From: Stenocarpella maydis | Lineage: Eukaryota > Ascomycota > Sordariomycetes > Diaporthales > Diaporthaceae | Assembly (NCBI GenBank): GCA_002270565.1 | Contig: NQMI01000165.1 | Span: forward strand, 28,810-92,809 | Length of the DNA: 64,000 nucleotides | Direction of reading: 5' to 3' | Shown: piece after piece, positions 34,513 through 44,258 of the stretch | Layout: each line of letters starts with the position of its first letter | Position numbering within the stretch: the stretch's first letter is position 1 | The notes under the pieces: generated by a model | What the model saw: the letters and a program-made list of their open reading frames with translations, nothing else | Databases searched by the model: none | What the model was told of the DNA's origin: nothing | Program-made: the position numbers and the translations under genes

Positions 34513-35062
34513 TTAGAACCCCCTTGCCTCCAACCACTTCTGCACCGCGGGTGCGTGAAAGCCCTGCAGGAAGACAAAAAACAAAATACCGTCAGCCCGC
34601 CGCCCGCACACTCTCGTCTGCTGCTCAAGGCGTGGTGGCCCCTGGCAGGGTGCGGTGGCGACCTACCTTTATCTTTATGTGGCCCGTGACCGGGTTTATC
34701 TTGACCTCGTCCCTCGGGAACCGCATCTCCTCCACCATCTCGTCCCTCAGCGCCCGGGCGTCCCCCACGATCTTCTTGACCACCGTCTGCTTCCTCGTGC
34801 CGCCCGCCCGGGCGTCGTTGTAGACGGGGAGCCCCCTCGACGGCGTGCGCTCGACGAGGTATGTGAGCTGCTTTTGCCGCGGCGTCGCGGCCGTCGCGGC
34901 CGTCGCGGCTGCTGGGGGCGAGGGAGGAGGAGGCGTGGCAGGAGATGGTGAGGCTGGTGCCGCTTCGGTGGTGAGAAGGCGTGCGGATGCGACGAGGGGG
35001 GGCCGGGGCAGAAGCCGGCTTGGGGCAGCAATGGCCGTTCGGATTGGTATTTGGCGCAGCAT
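34513..35062 (-). CDS. IMG2: Mitochondrial large-subunit ribosomal protein mL49 (IMG2)
   Basis: Exons 35062-34667 and 34563-34513 with a 103-nt GT-AG intron give 148 aa. The Arg-rich, acid-free N-terminus (MLRQIPIRTAIAAPSRLLPR) is a mitochondrial presequence, followed by a Pro/Ala linker. The mature part has the mL49 signature: RTPSRGLPVYNDARAGGTRK, then GDARALRDEM, and VNPVTG-type PVTGHIKIK joined across the intron to GFHAPAVQKWLEARGF at the C-terminus. The tiny second exon of 16 codons is essential for the conserved tail. mL49 is a structural protein of the mitochondrial ribosome; the yeast orthologue Img2 is required for mitochondrial genome integrity. It is divergent from eIF3e. Confidence 0.93.
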
Positions 35063-35658
35063 CGTGGACGCCGTCGCTGTTGCTCGTCCGTCGGCAGTGG
35101 GTGGACCGAGGGTGGGCAGTTATCTTGGTTGTCTCTTCGTCGTCGTCGTCGTCTTCCTCAGATTATATCGTAGATTTTTTGGTCAACCATCACCCAAAAA
35201 TCGCGGCTGGCGGCAGGCAAATCGGATGGACCTTGGGGCAGATACATGAGTACTTGGATACTTGCATACATGGGTACCTCTAGCCCGGCACCGGCAAAAC
35301 AAATGGGCGCGCTGGGGTGCTGCGGCCAATGGCGCAACGCTAAGTGGACCCCACGAAAAGAGCAAAGAGCACCAAGGCTAGGCGAGGAGAGAGCATCGAA
35401 TTTTGGGTGACGAGCCCCGCCAGGACGTACAAACCGACGAAGAACCGACCATCCCCTTCACCGACGGCCACATCAACCACAGCTGGAGAGCCTTGCAGAC
35501 CGACTCCCTCCTCCTCCTCCTCTCCCATCTCACCCCCCAGCTGCAGTCGACAGGACCCCTCCCCGGTTTCCCTTTCCCAACCGAAACCATCGAAACCCTT
35601 CCCGCCCCTCGCCCGACCACACTACGCGACAAGGCAGAAAGAAGCAAAGCAAGCAAAG
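35063..35658. promoter_or_regulatory. Divergent promoter of mL49 and eIF3e
   Basis: A 596-bp spacer holds both promoters and both leaders. It includes a (GTC)n-like run at 35138-35155 and pyrimidine-rich leader sequence before the eIF3e ATG. Pairing a mitochondrial with a cytosolic translation gene may allow co-regulation (inference). Confidence 0.5.
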
Positions 35659-37106
35659 ATGGAGGACACCACCGTCGCCGAGTACGACCTGCTGCCGACG
35701 CTCGTCACCAAGCTCGACAGGCACCTCATCTTCCCCCTCCTCGAGTTCCGCCGCGGCCAGCTGGAGAACGAGGATGGCGTCTCCAAGGACGAGGCCAAGT
35801 CGAGGGAGCTGCTCAAGGCCACCTACGAGCTGCTCAACAAGACCAACATGACCGACTACGTTGCCAACCTCTACTGTGACCTCGAGGGCCTGCAGGACCC
35901 ACCAAAGGAGTTCGCCGACAAGAGGCAAAAGGTCCTCGAGACCCTGGAGAAGTTCGAGGACACCACAGGCAAGATCCAGGAGCTGCTCGGGAGGGAGGAT
36001 GTCGTCACAAACCTGCGGAGCGACAAGGTTGCCAACTTGGAGTTTCTTAAGAAGGAACACGATGTACGTGCCTCGGGGATCCCCTTTCACATTGTGGATG
36101 AGATAGAACAGCAGCGATGACCACGTCGCGCCGCCGGCGTGGCACCCCCGAATGACCCTAGCGCTGACGAGGTGATGATGAACAGGTGACAATCGAGATG
36201 GTCAACGCCCTCTACGACTTTGGCAACTTCAAATATAGCTGCGGTGACTACGGCGGGTCCGCCGACCTCCTCTACCAGTTCCGTGTCCTCTCCACCGACA
36301 ACGACAAGGTGTCGGCCGCGACGTGGGGAAAGCTCGCCTCCGAGATCCTCTCCACCAGCTGGGACACGGCCCTCGAGGAGATCATGAAGGTCAAGGAGAA
36401 CATCGACAGCAAGCTCTTCAACAACCCCCTCGCCCAGCTGCAGCAGCGCACGTGGCTCATCCACTGGGCCCTGTTCCCCCTCTTCAACAGCGACTCGGCC
36501 CGCGACCCCCTCCTCGACCTCTTCTTCTCCCCCGCCTACATCAACACCATCCAGACCTCGTGCCCCTGGATCCTGCGCTACCTGGTCGCCGCCGTTATCA
36601 CCGGCCGTGGCCGCTCGCGCAACTCGGGCGTGCAGCAGAAGCAGCTCAAGGACATTGTCCGCATCGTGCGCCAGGAGGCCTACGAGTACACAGACCCCCT
36701 GACCGAGTTCGTGCGCGCCCTGTTCATCGACTTCGACTTTGACGACGCCCAGCGGCAGCTGAGCCGCGCCGAGGAGGTGCTGCGGGCCGACTTCTTCCTG
36801 GCCGGCGGCGTGGACGCGTTCGTGGACAACGCCAGGCATCTGATCTTTGAGAGCTACTGCAAGATCCACGCGCGCATCGACATCAAGGGCCTGAGCGCGA
36901 CCCTCGGCCTGGACACCGAGGCGGGCGAGAAGTGGATCGTCAACCTGATCCGGGACACACGGCTGGACGCCAAGATCGACTCGAGCGAGGGGACCGTCGT
37001 CATGAACCACCCGCCCAGCAGCGTCTACCAGCAGGTGATCGAGCGGACCAAGGGGGGCTTCTTCAGGACCCAGGTCCTGAGCGCGGCGGTGGCGGTGTCG
37101 AAGTAA
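35659..37106 (+). CDS. int6: Translation initiation factor eIF3 subunit e (INT6)
   Basis: Exons 35659-36063 and 36186-37106 (122-nt GT-AG intron, phase 0) give 441 aa, the usual size. The N-terminus [22 protein letters not shown] is the eIF3e N-terminal domain. The middle contains [23 protein letters not shown] and [16 protein letters not shown], both hallmark stretches. The C-terminal PCI domain covers about residues 250-410, including [15 protein letters not shown] and a winged-helix end [16 protein letters not shown]. eIF3e is a scaffold subunit of the eIF3 complex on the 40S ribosome. The ATG at 35659 fits, because in-frame sequence upstream is low-complexity leader. It is divergent from mL49. 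Confidence 0.95.
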
Positions 37107-37858
37107 TCGAAGACGTGGGGACGAGACGAGACGAGACCGAGGGGGGGGGGAATTCAAGAGCATGGCGGACGATGGCATGACCAGGCTTTTGACATTGACG
37201 GGTTGGAGCTTTTGTGCGTTGTATTCCAAGGTACGGGCAAAAGGGCAGGCGTTTTAGGGAAGGGTTCTGGCCTCCTCCCCTGGGGATCTCCGAATAGGGG
37301 CCACGATTGTCAAAATGAATAGACAAAATACCTTATCAATTTTCCCAAAGGCCGTTAGCTCGAGCGGTGTTTGTGTTGTCCCACGCCCAATAAGCCGAGC
37401 AAGGAGGGCGGCACGTGCGACGCAGGCCAGGAACAAGGACACTATCGCGGCACGGCTCTGGAATTGTTATCGAGGTGCCACGGGGGTTTCCTCATGCCGA
37501 TGCCAGAGGCTGGCCGTTGGAACCTGGCGATACCGGTGTTGGACGCACGAACACACCACGATTAGCTGAGCGCGCCCGGCGATCACACATCAGCCCGGCA
37601 AAAGAGTTGCCAGTGTTGAGCAAGTACAGCCGCACTGGCTGCGTTCTTGATTCCTCCCCATGCATTAAACCTGCCCCACGGGCGGTGGTGGGCACGTCTC
37701 TTCACCCCTATTCTTGTCCTCGGCGGTGGCGCGCCCGAGAAGCAAGCACGTGGAATCCCCCCCCCCGGCGTCTCGTATGCATGTTTGGTATGCCCTGGGG
37801 CAACAACAAACCGCGGGCGGTCACCCCCCGCCCGGGGCGACGCAGGACAATAATATCC

Positions 37859-37889
<31 letters not shown>

Positions 37890-38402
37890 CGCGGCTCAGA
37901 AGCAACTCCGGCCTTTCGGAGTGGGAATATCATGTGGCGTGAAAGGAAAAAGATAGAGGTCGCAGGTCAACGTCGAGATGCAGGCGAGTTGAGATGGACA
38001 GCGAAGGAGTTATACCTGTTGGGGGGGGGGCCAAGTGTGTATGTAGGCTGATAGCTGAGGAGGAGATGTGGTGGATGGACCAAAAGAGCTTCTGGGATTG
38101 CTAATAAGGCCCGGATGACAACTGCCCATAACCAACCAGTCCCAAGCCGCCCTCGAATCTCATACCCTTGCCCCGCCAAAGCCCCCGTCGTCCATGCGAG
38201 GCGGTCTGTGGCATGTGGCCCCCGGGCCATTGGTCTCGGTGGCGAAACCCCTGGGGACGTTGCGGCTGGCCCAGCTCGTCTGAGCCTCGGGCGGGCAGGC
38301 GCCCGTGAACATCTGTTGTCGGGCTCAACATGGCAGGTCATGGCTCATCCCGACAGAAGATTGCGTTGCCAAGGGGAGGAGGAGGAGGGGGGGGGTCCTC
38401 AC
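37107..38402. other. Intergenic, boundary of the core segment
   Basis: No supported gene. It contains a (CCAG)n microsatellite at 37857-37886, poly-C runs (37759-37766) and a poly-G run (38022-38030). This is the last stretch of ordinary GC-rich sequence before the first AT-rich island. Confidence 0.5.
37857..37886 (+). repeat. (CCAG)n microsatellite
   Basis: Seven tandem CCAG units. Confidence 0.9.
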
Positions 38403-38532
38403 GTGCCTGAATGACGCCGATTGTATACTCCTCGATCAGTTGGCAAATCAGCCGTATGCCGGCTTCCTCCTCCCATAGGAACGTGAAGTTCGGCGGTTGA
38501 TAGGATTGAATCTGGACTGCTGGTAATGACAT
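38403..38532 (-). CDS. Possible first exon of an unrecognised gene or gene fragment
   Basis: From an ATG at 38532 the minus strand codes for about 43 residues with balanced composition (MSLPAVQIQSYQPPNFTFLW, then a Glu-rich helix-like stretch), ending at a GTGAGG donor at 38402. I could not find a convincing second exon further along, and the start abuts an AT-rich island, so this may be the surviving head of a lost gene. No family recognised. Confidence 0.28.
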
Positions 38533-38765
38533 CTTAACAGAGTTTTAAATATAGATAAAAAAAATATAACATGTAAAGTCATAAATATAACAAATCCAAA
38601 TATAAAAGTAAAAATACTATAACATGCAATATATAACATATAAATATAGGTTTCGATAATTCAATATAAAATCTAAAATATAAAAGAATAAAAATATGGA
38701 AATGGGAAATGCTGTATTGATTTTATATGTTATATAAATAAAACGTCAATACACAAATGAAGTCA
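38533..38765. other. AT-rich island
   Basis: About 230 bp made almost only of A and T with scattered ATATAAA-type words, unlike either flank. It could be a RIP remnant, a mitochondrial-derived insert or an old transposon end. No coding potential. Confidence 0.7.
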
Positions 38766-38770
38766 CAACT

Positions 38771-39094
38771 CTAGGTGTCAATCAACGCCTTGCCGGCATC
38801 CAGGCCATCTCCAAGCGCAATCATGATGGCCGCGTCGCTGCCGTGGTACCACACCCTGACGGGCAGGTGAGCATCAGCGGTGCTGAAGAGGGCCTCCTTT
38901 CCTGTAGCACGCAGGCCCAGGGTGCGGCGGGCGCTGTCGGGGCCGACAGGCATGAGGCACCGGCCATCTTTCTGGAACAATTCCCGAGCATGTTGCGGCG
39001 TCCCGTCGAGGCCAGCGATCCCCTCACGGGATGACGAACAGGGTGTGCCAGGTGCACTCGTCTTTGAAGGGGATCCGGGAAGGTTTGTGATCAA
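38771..39094 (-). CDS. Hypothetical 107-aa protein or gene remnant
   Basis: An open, GC-rich minus-strand frame overlaps the stop of the DUF7580-like gene by 4 bp and ends GDGLDAGKALIDT. It codes a varied, protein-like sequence (MPVGPDSARRTLGLRATGKE, then VRVWYHGSDAAIM). I do not recognise the family. It has no obvious signal or helix, and there are competing open frames on both strands, so it may be a remnant of a larger gene. Confidence 0.25.
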   Translation of the reverse strand: MITNLPGSPSKTSAPGTPCSSSREGIAGLDGTPQHARELFQKDGRCLMPVGPDSARRTLGLRATGKEALFSTADAHLPVRVWYHGSDAAIMIALGDGLDAGKALIDT

Positions 39095-41053
39095 AACTTC
39101 ATGGGAAGCTCTACTGCCCTCAAGCTCTGCTCAAGAAGCTCGATGACGCCAGCGTACAGGTACCATTGAACGTCCGTGTCCTCAAAGGTCTGCTCCCTGT
39201 ACTCGTTGTCGATGCATCGTTGAACGGCTTGTCTGTAGGCTTCGCCCCCAGCCTTTTCGACTTGATCTAACAGGCTCTCGGCTGCCTCGAGTCTCCTTAG
39301 ATGTCTCGCGATGCCGTGACTAGGACCTTGCTCATGGCCTTGTGTTCCCGTAAGCTCGTAGAAGGGCGTGCGGAGGATGACCTCGACGAGGAGGATGCCG
39401 AGTGAGAACAACGGCGCGTGATATGGCAGCTCAGTGTCATGTGGCTGTATCGCTGGATTGCGTGGCCCAGCGATAGGCTTGACGATGGTCGGCTCCCGGT
39501 ATGAGACAGATCCGTCTCTCCTAGCGAAGACGATATCGTGGTGTGTTACAACCTCTGGCAGCCATCCTGTCCCGCTGAGTTGCAAGAAGCTGGACGCGAG
39601 GATTACAGCAAGGTGTAATCGGGTTTTGAGTGGCAAGGTACGCTGACGTGCGTGACATTTGTTGAGTATGGTGTCTAATGAGATGGTGTCTATGTCTTCA
39701 TTGACGATGGACGTCGGGAAGAGCTCGTATCTCCGTAGATGTGGCGAGGTCTCATCACAGATGTATCCGTAGGTAGCTCCTAGTTGTGGTGATGCCGGGG
39801 GTGTTTGGATTGCTCGACATAAATCTACAAGCCTAGGAGTATCTTGCGAAGAACCGCGCAGGGGCAGAGCCAGCATTCCCGGGGTACGCGCTGCCTCTTG
39901 CAACAAGGTTGACACCGCACTTGGCGTCCCGGCAAGGTGTAATTTAATCGATATCCTAGAAACGAGAGACCCAGAGCATCTGACCCTTTTTTTCGTGGCT
40001 GTCACTATAGACATGTTTGAAGACTCGGGCACTGCTGGAGGCGCATGATCTGAATTGACTACAGGGCGGACAATAAGGCCGTCACGTAGTGTACGCAGTT
40101 GACTGTCGGGGAGCCTGGTTTGGTATCTGACGGCGACGTGGAAGTCAACCGATCTAAGAACGAGACTTTCGTTGTCTTGGCCACCGAAGAGACGGGTACA
40201 TGGTGGTTTCCTCAGTACGAAGTCGACAGTCTGTTATGAAGGGTTCAGCAGGGACACAAATTTCAAGGCTTTTATTGGAAAATTGGCCAAGAAAAAGGAA
40301 AAAGGAAAAGCAAAAGATTCGGGGGGGGGGGCTCCCACATGGCTTCCAGGACAGCGGCAAACAAAAGCAGAGTGAAATGCCCGGAACAGGCCACTGGTCA
40401 CGCCGCGTAGAACTTGGTAGAATAGCAGTTGAGAATTCCGGCGTCTCAGCGGTTCCAATGAAGTATTGCCGTCGAGGAGCTTTTCAATTCGTATCAGATC
40501 ATTTGAAATCCGATCTATCAGTCCCTTGTAAGCAGCGTGCTCGAGTGTAAATGCCGCACGTTTGAACTCCCGTTTAATGCGGCTCTCGTCCCATTGAACC
40601 TGATCCATGTTAGCCAGTTTTTCTCGTGAGATAATAATAGGATACAGCTGTGTGCAAACATAAACTTGCCTTGCCGCCAATCAGGTTGAGCTTGGTGTTG
40701 ATCTCCTCGATAGCACTATTCACGTCTTCAATGGCTTCCAGGAAGTCCCGCCGTGATTCCCAGAGTCGGAAACCGATGCTCTCGTGCAAGCCTTCCGCTC
40801 TCCACAACGGCCCACTTGGATCCTCCATCAGGGCAACTATGTCGGTGCCAGGCACTAGCCCAGATAATAATTTCTCGCATATATTTACGAGACTCGCTTG
40901 TTCTAGCTTCAAGGACCGAATGATTCTGTCCACCTCATGGCTGTAGCGTTTCCATTTGGATACCTTGCTAACGGTACCCTTGTAAACATCGAATGCCGCG
41001 ATGGTCAAGGCAATCGCCCCAAGAACAAGTCCTGTGACCTCAAATCCTGACAT
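39091..41053 (-). CDS. DUF7580-like fungal protein with HeLo-like N-terminus
   Basis: Minus exons 41053-40670, 40599-40339 and 40230-39091 give 594 aa. Intron 1 uses a GC-AG pair (donor AAG/GCAAGT, branch GCTAAC, acceptor ATCAG); intron 2 (108 nt) is GT-AG. The N-terminus (MSGFEVTGLVLGAIALTIAA) is the common opening of fungal proteins whose first 150-200 residues form a helical, HeLo/prion-propagation-like region. The C-terminal half contains LHLAVILASSFLQLSGTGWL, THHDIVF, and PLFSLGILLVEVILRTPFYEL, the signature of DUF7580, which looks like a degenerate kinase-type fold. Family members lie in expanded accessory gene sets and are suspected, not proven, to act in fungal immune-like or programmed-death pathways. 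It shares a 380-bp divergent promoter with the zinc-finger gene. Confidence 0.75.
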
Positions 41054-41433
41054 CACAACAATAAGTTTTGGTACTCCGCTGTCAGTGTGGTCTCGGGTTG
41101 GTTAAAGGCATTCGGATCGCTCGGCGAGGACAAGTTGAAAAGCGGAGATGCTGAACGAAGCCTGAGGGGTGAGCAAGTGCCAAACGTTACACAACCGATT
41201 TCAGCTCGGGCGGGGGCGCATGTGACTTTCGAATCAGCCATTTTATCCGAGATGGGGAGGACGTGATAAAATGGGACACCGGCAGGGGTATGTTGTCAGC
41301 AGTACTTTCTCTCTTCTCACATTGCGGAGTGACGCAGATCGACAGCCATACAAACATGGTGCGGTCGGCGATGTCAATCTCGCCAACCTCCTCTGGCGCA
41401 GAGAACTCCATTTCGTCGAGGACCAGGATATGC
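41054..41433. promoter_or_regulatory. Divergent promoter of the DUF7580-like and zinc-finger genes
   Basis: Only 380 bp separate the two start codons, so promoter elements are probably shared. A frame in phase with the zinc-finger gene extends upstream to about 41263, so its true start could lie further left. Confidence 0.5.
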
Positions 41434-43527
41434 ATGCGAGCTTTCCAGTCCCTGTTGGCATCGATAGTGGAAGTACCCGAGCAGCAATATCATGTCCTCG
41501 GGCAAATAAGCGAAGAATGGGTCAAGGACACGTTTGGAAGGTTCAAATTGTGGTCACAGAATATAGGGGCACATCACGCAGGAAGAAGCTCACTAGACTA
41601 TCGTCTGCGTGATGCTTCGAGCTTAAGAAAGCAAGCCCTTGATCTTGTCGGAGACTTGGCGCAAGCTCTTGGAGATGGCAAGTATCTCGCCATATGAGAT
41701 TAGGACTTTTACTAATATCTGGCAGCGACATCCATCATCACAGGCAAAAGAATCCCTTGGGAGATGGAACCTCCCCCCGAGGAAGATCTCGCACTAGATA
41801 GCAGCAGCTTATCAAGTGCGAGTGAGGACGATCAAACGAGCACCACAGTGGACAATGAGCTGACGCAGATAAAGATGGACGTCGTCAACATTATAGAGTG
41901 CTTGCTCCGTTTGTCCATCTCCGTTCGAAATCCCGCCCCTCATGACCGTTTCAAGGCGGTAAGATCAACAGATACCACATTCTACGAAGCTTCCGATATC
42001 GAACATGTTCGTGCCAAGTTCAACTCAGCAGAGAACTGGCTAGTTGAAAGACTCGGCAGGGCCATCTCTCATCGGCGAAAATATTTCAAGTACAGAGAGG
42101 CACATCGCCTGAAGCTTGAAAGTGGTCTAGAGGATGCGGAGACGGATATACCTATTGGACAGAGCACTGTAGCCTCTTCAATCCCACAGCATCTCAAGAC
42201 GACAAATACTAGCGGCTGCACAGCATCATTTGACGTCTTAGACGAGGACCTGAGGTCAGATACCGAGTACTCACAGACATCTTGTGCTACTTCTGCGGCA
42301 GAATCAGAGTCATTACGTGTGCCAGAAATACCAAAGGAGCACAAAGATGGTGCATTTGAATGTCCTTTCTGCTTCATGATGATATCCGTCTCGAAGAGCT
42401 ACGCCTGGAAGTAGGAATTACCTTTCAAACAAATATAACAAGAGCCAGATATTAACAACACTCACAGAAAACATGTGTTTGCCGACTTGAGGCCATATAT
42501 CTGCCTCGAAAAGGAATGCAGGATAGCGCACGAAGAATACTCACGACGTCACATCTGGTTTAGCCACTTGAAGCAAACACACTGGAGGGCCTGGTCCTGC
42601 CCTCTTAACTGCAATGGCGAGATAAATTCGGCAGATGCTCTTGAAATACACCTTGTGGAAGCACATGGCCAAAGCCTTGATGCCAACGATATAAAAAAGC
42701 TGTTGCAGATGGGCGGGAAGAAAACCGCACGAGTCTCAGAAGCCGCGTGTCCGCTGTGTCAAGAAACCATGCTTTCTGCAAAGGAATACATGAGACACGT
42801 TGGAAGACACCAGGTAAGTTTGGCTCTGTTCGCATTACCGAAGCTAGAGGTCCCAGACGAGCAGGGGCAGGATGGAGAGAAATGTGTTGTAGGTGAATAC
42901 CCACGTTTTTCTTTTCCTAAACGGAGGTACTAATCTAAAGTAGTCTGGAGAACTGGACCTGGAACACGAAGACCTCAGTCCCGACTCTTGGTCTTCTGGA
43001 GAGGATGAACTTGTTGAAGAGGCGGTTGAGTCTCCGACGTTGGAACATGAAAGAAAGTCTTTCGACTTGCCTCGGAAGAATACCGCTACTTCTTCAGCCT
43101 CTGATTTAGGAGATGAAGGAGAGCGGCTTCGTTCTGCTTTGAAGGACTTGAGGTTGGATCCACCCGAGCTTCACTCCGAGCAGATGGAAACCCTTATGGG
43201 AAGGCATATGGAGCCGCTTACTACGGACGAGGATGCCATCACTGGCAGCGGTTATAATCAGCAACAGGGCGGACGGCAGCACAGTGGCTCGCCCGTGTCA
43301 TCATCCTCACGTGACAGGTGTGTTCAAATGAAATGGACATGTGTCAAAGAGACGCCAAGGGCTGACATTATTTCCACGGAGCCTCCAGGTATAACGGAAA
43401 TTGGCACTGCTGCCGGTGCAAGCGCAACAAAGGGCTGCTTCAAAGTCCAAATGGAGCATATAGCACGATATGCGAAGATGCGCGCTGTGGTCACCCAAGG
43501 TGTACCAACTGTGCGACCGCACACTAG
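41434..43527 (+). CDS. C2H2-type (AcuF-like) zinc-finger protein with Cys-rich tail
   Basis: Five exons (41434-41677, 41726-42410, 42468-42888, 42944-43317, 43389-43527) give 620 aa. Intron 1 (48 nt) is GC-AG; the others (57, 55 and 71 nt) are GT-AG, and all phases agree. The N-terminal 300 residues have the helical layout of fungal AcuF-like regulators (FQSLLASIVEVPEQQY, then RFKLWSQNIGAH and SSLDYRLRDAS). The zinc region starts at FECPFC, continues across an intron into KHVFADLRPYICLEKEC, and includes YSRRHIWFSHLKQTH, a CPLNC finger and CPLCQETM with two His. After an acidic Ser/Glu-rich linker, exon 5 encodes a second Cys cluster: WHCCRCK, then TICEDARCGHPRCTNC. That exon is missed if the 43318 donor is read through. 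A nuclear regulator or signalling role is inferred; the partner may be the divergent DUF7580-like protein. Confidence 0.78.
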
Positions 43528-44258
43528 CATATAATCATATAATTCAATGCTACTCCTTCAATTATAGTTCAGTGGACTACTCGTAGTTTTTTTTAAGAGT
43601 ATGTAAAGAGGTCAAGAATGAGTCTAGATAAGAAGTAATGTGCTTGAACTGCCTCTATTTAGAGACCATGGATTTTATATACAAGGAATAAAATATACAC
43701 AAACATACTATTATGGCCTAGGACCCGTATGTAGGGTAGGTTACAAAGCCATTAACAGTTCCCGGCAGCCTTTGCGCCTGGGGCTGCTACATTTAAGAGA
43801 TGATCCAAATCTAAATTTTGCTTCTCTCCATTCTGGCGAAAGCTTCTGTCGTAGCCCGACGATTCTGAATGATATCGACATGTTTCTACAGTCAATCTTT
43901 TCCCCGTGTTCCATTTGATACAGTGCTCACCTTATTTACTGCAGCGCCCACAAGGTTTAAACAGTCTGTCGGGAGGGGTTTGAGTCTTTGTTTGCCCCAG
44001 CGGAAGCCTACCTAGAATCCAAAGCGGGAAGCTATCCCGGCCAGGGGCTAGCGTTGAGGTTTCAAGCAAGGGAATTACTGAACCAATAGTGTCTTTTGCG
44101 AATTTGAATGCATATCTTGTTATCGAGAGTAACATGACCAACACAACTGTCGGAGTGCGCTGTGATGCCGCCATGGCTTAGTGTTGTCAATGAGCCCATC
44201 ATAACGACAGATAGGGATGGATGTATGCGATTATTCACTAGCTGCCTTTTTATCCTCG
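43528..44258. other. Convergent 3' spacer, moderately AT-rich
   Basis: About 730 bp with no supported gene, between the zinc-finger gene and the muconate-cyclase-like gene. Confidence 0.5.

Noticed and set aside
34441..34689. Plus-strand frame as a further exon of the SANT/Myb-like gene
   Set aside because: It runs antisense through the conserved last exon of mL49, and the upstream protein already ends with a sensible basic tail and stop.
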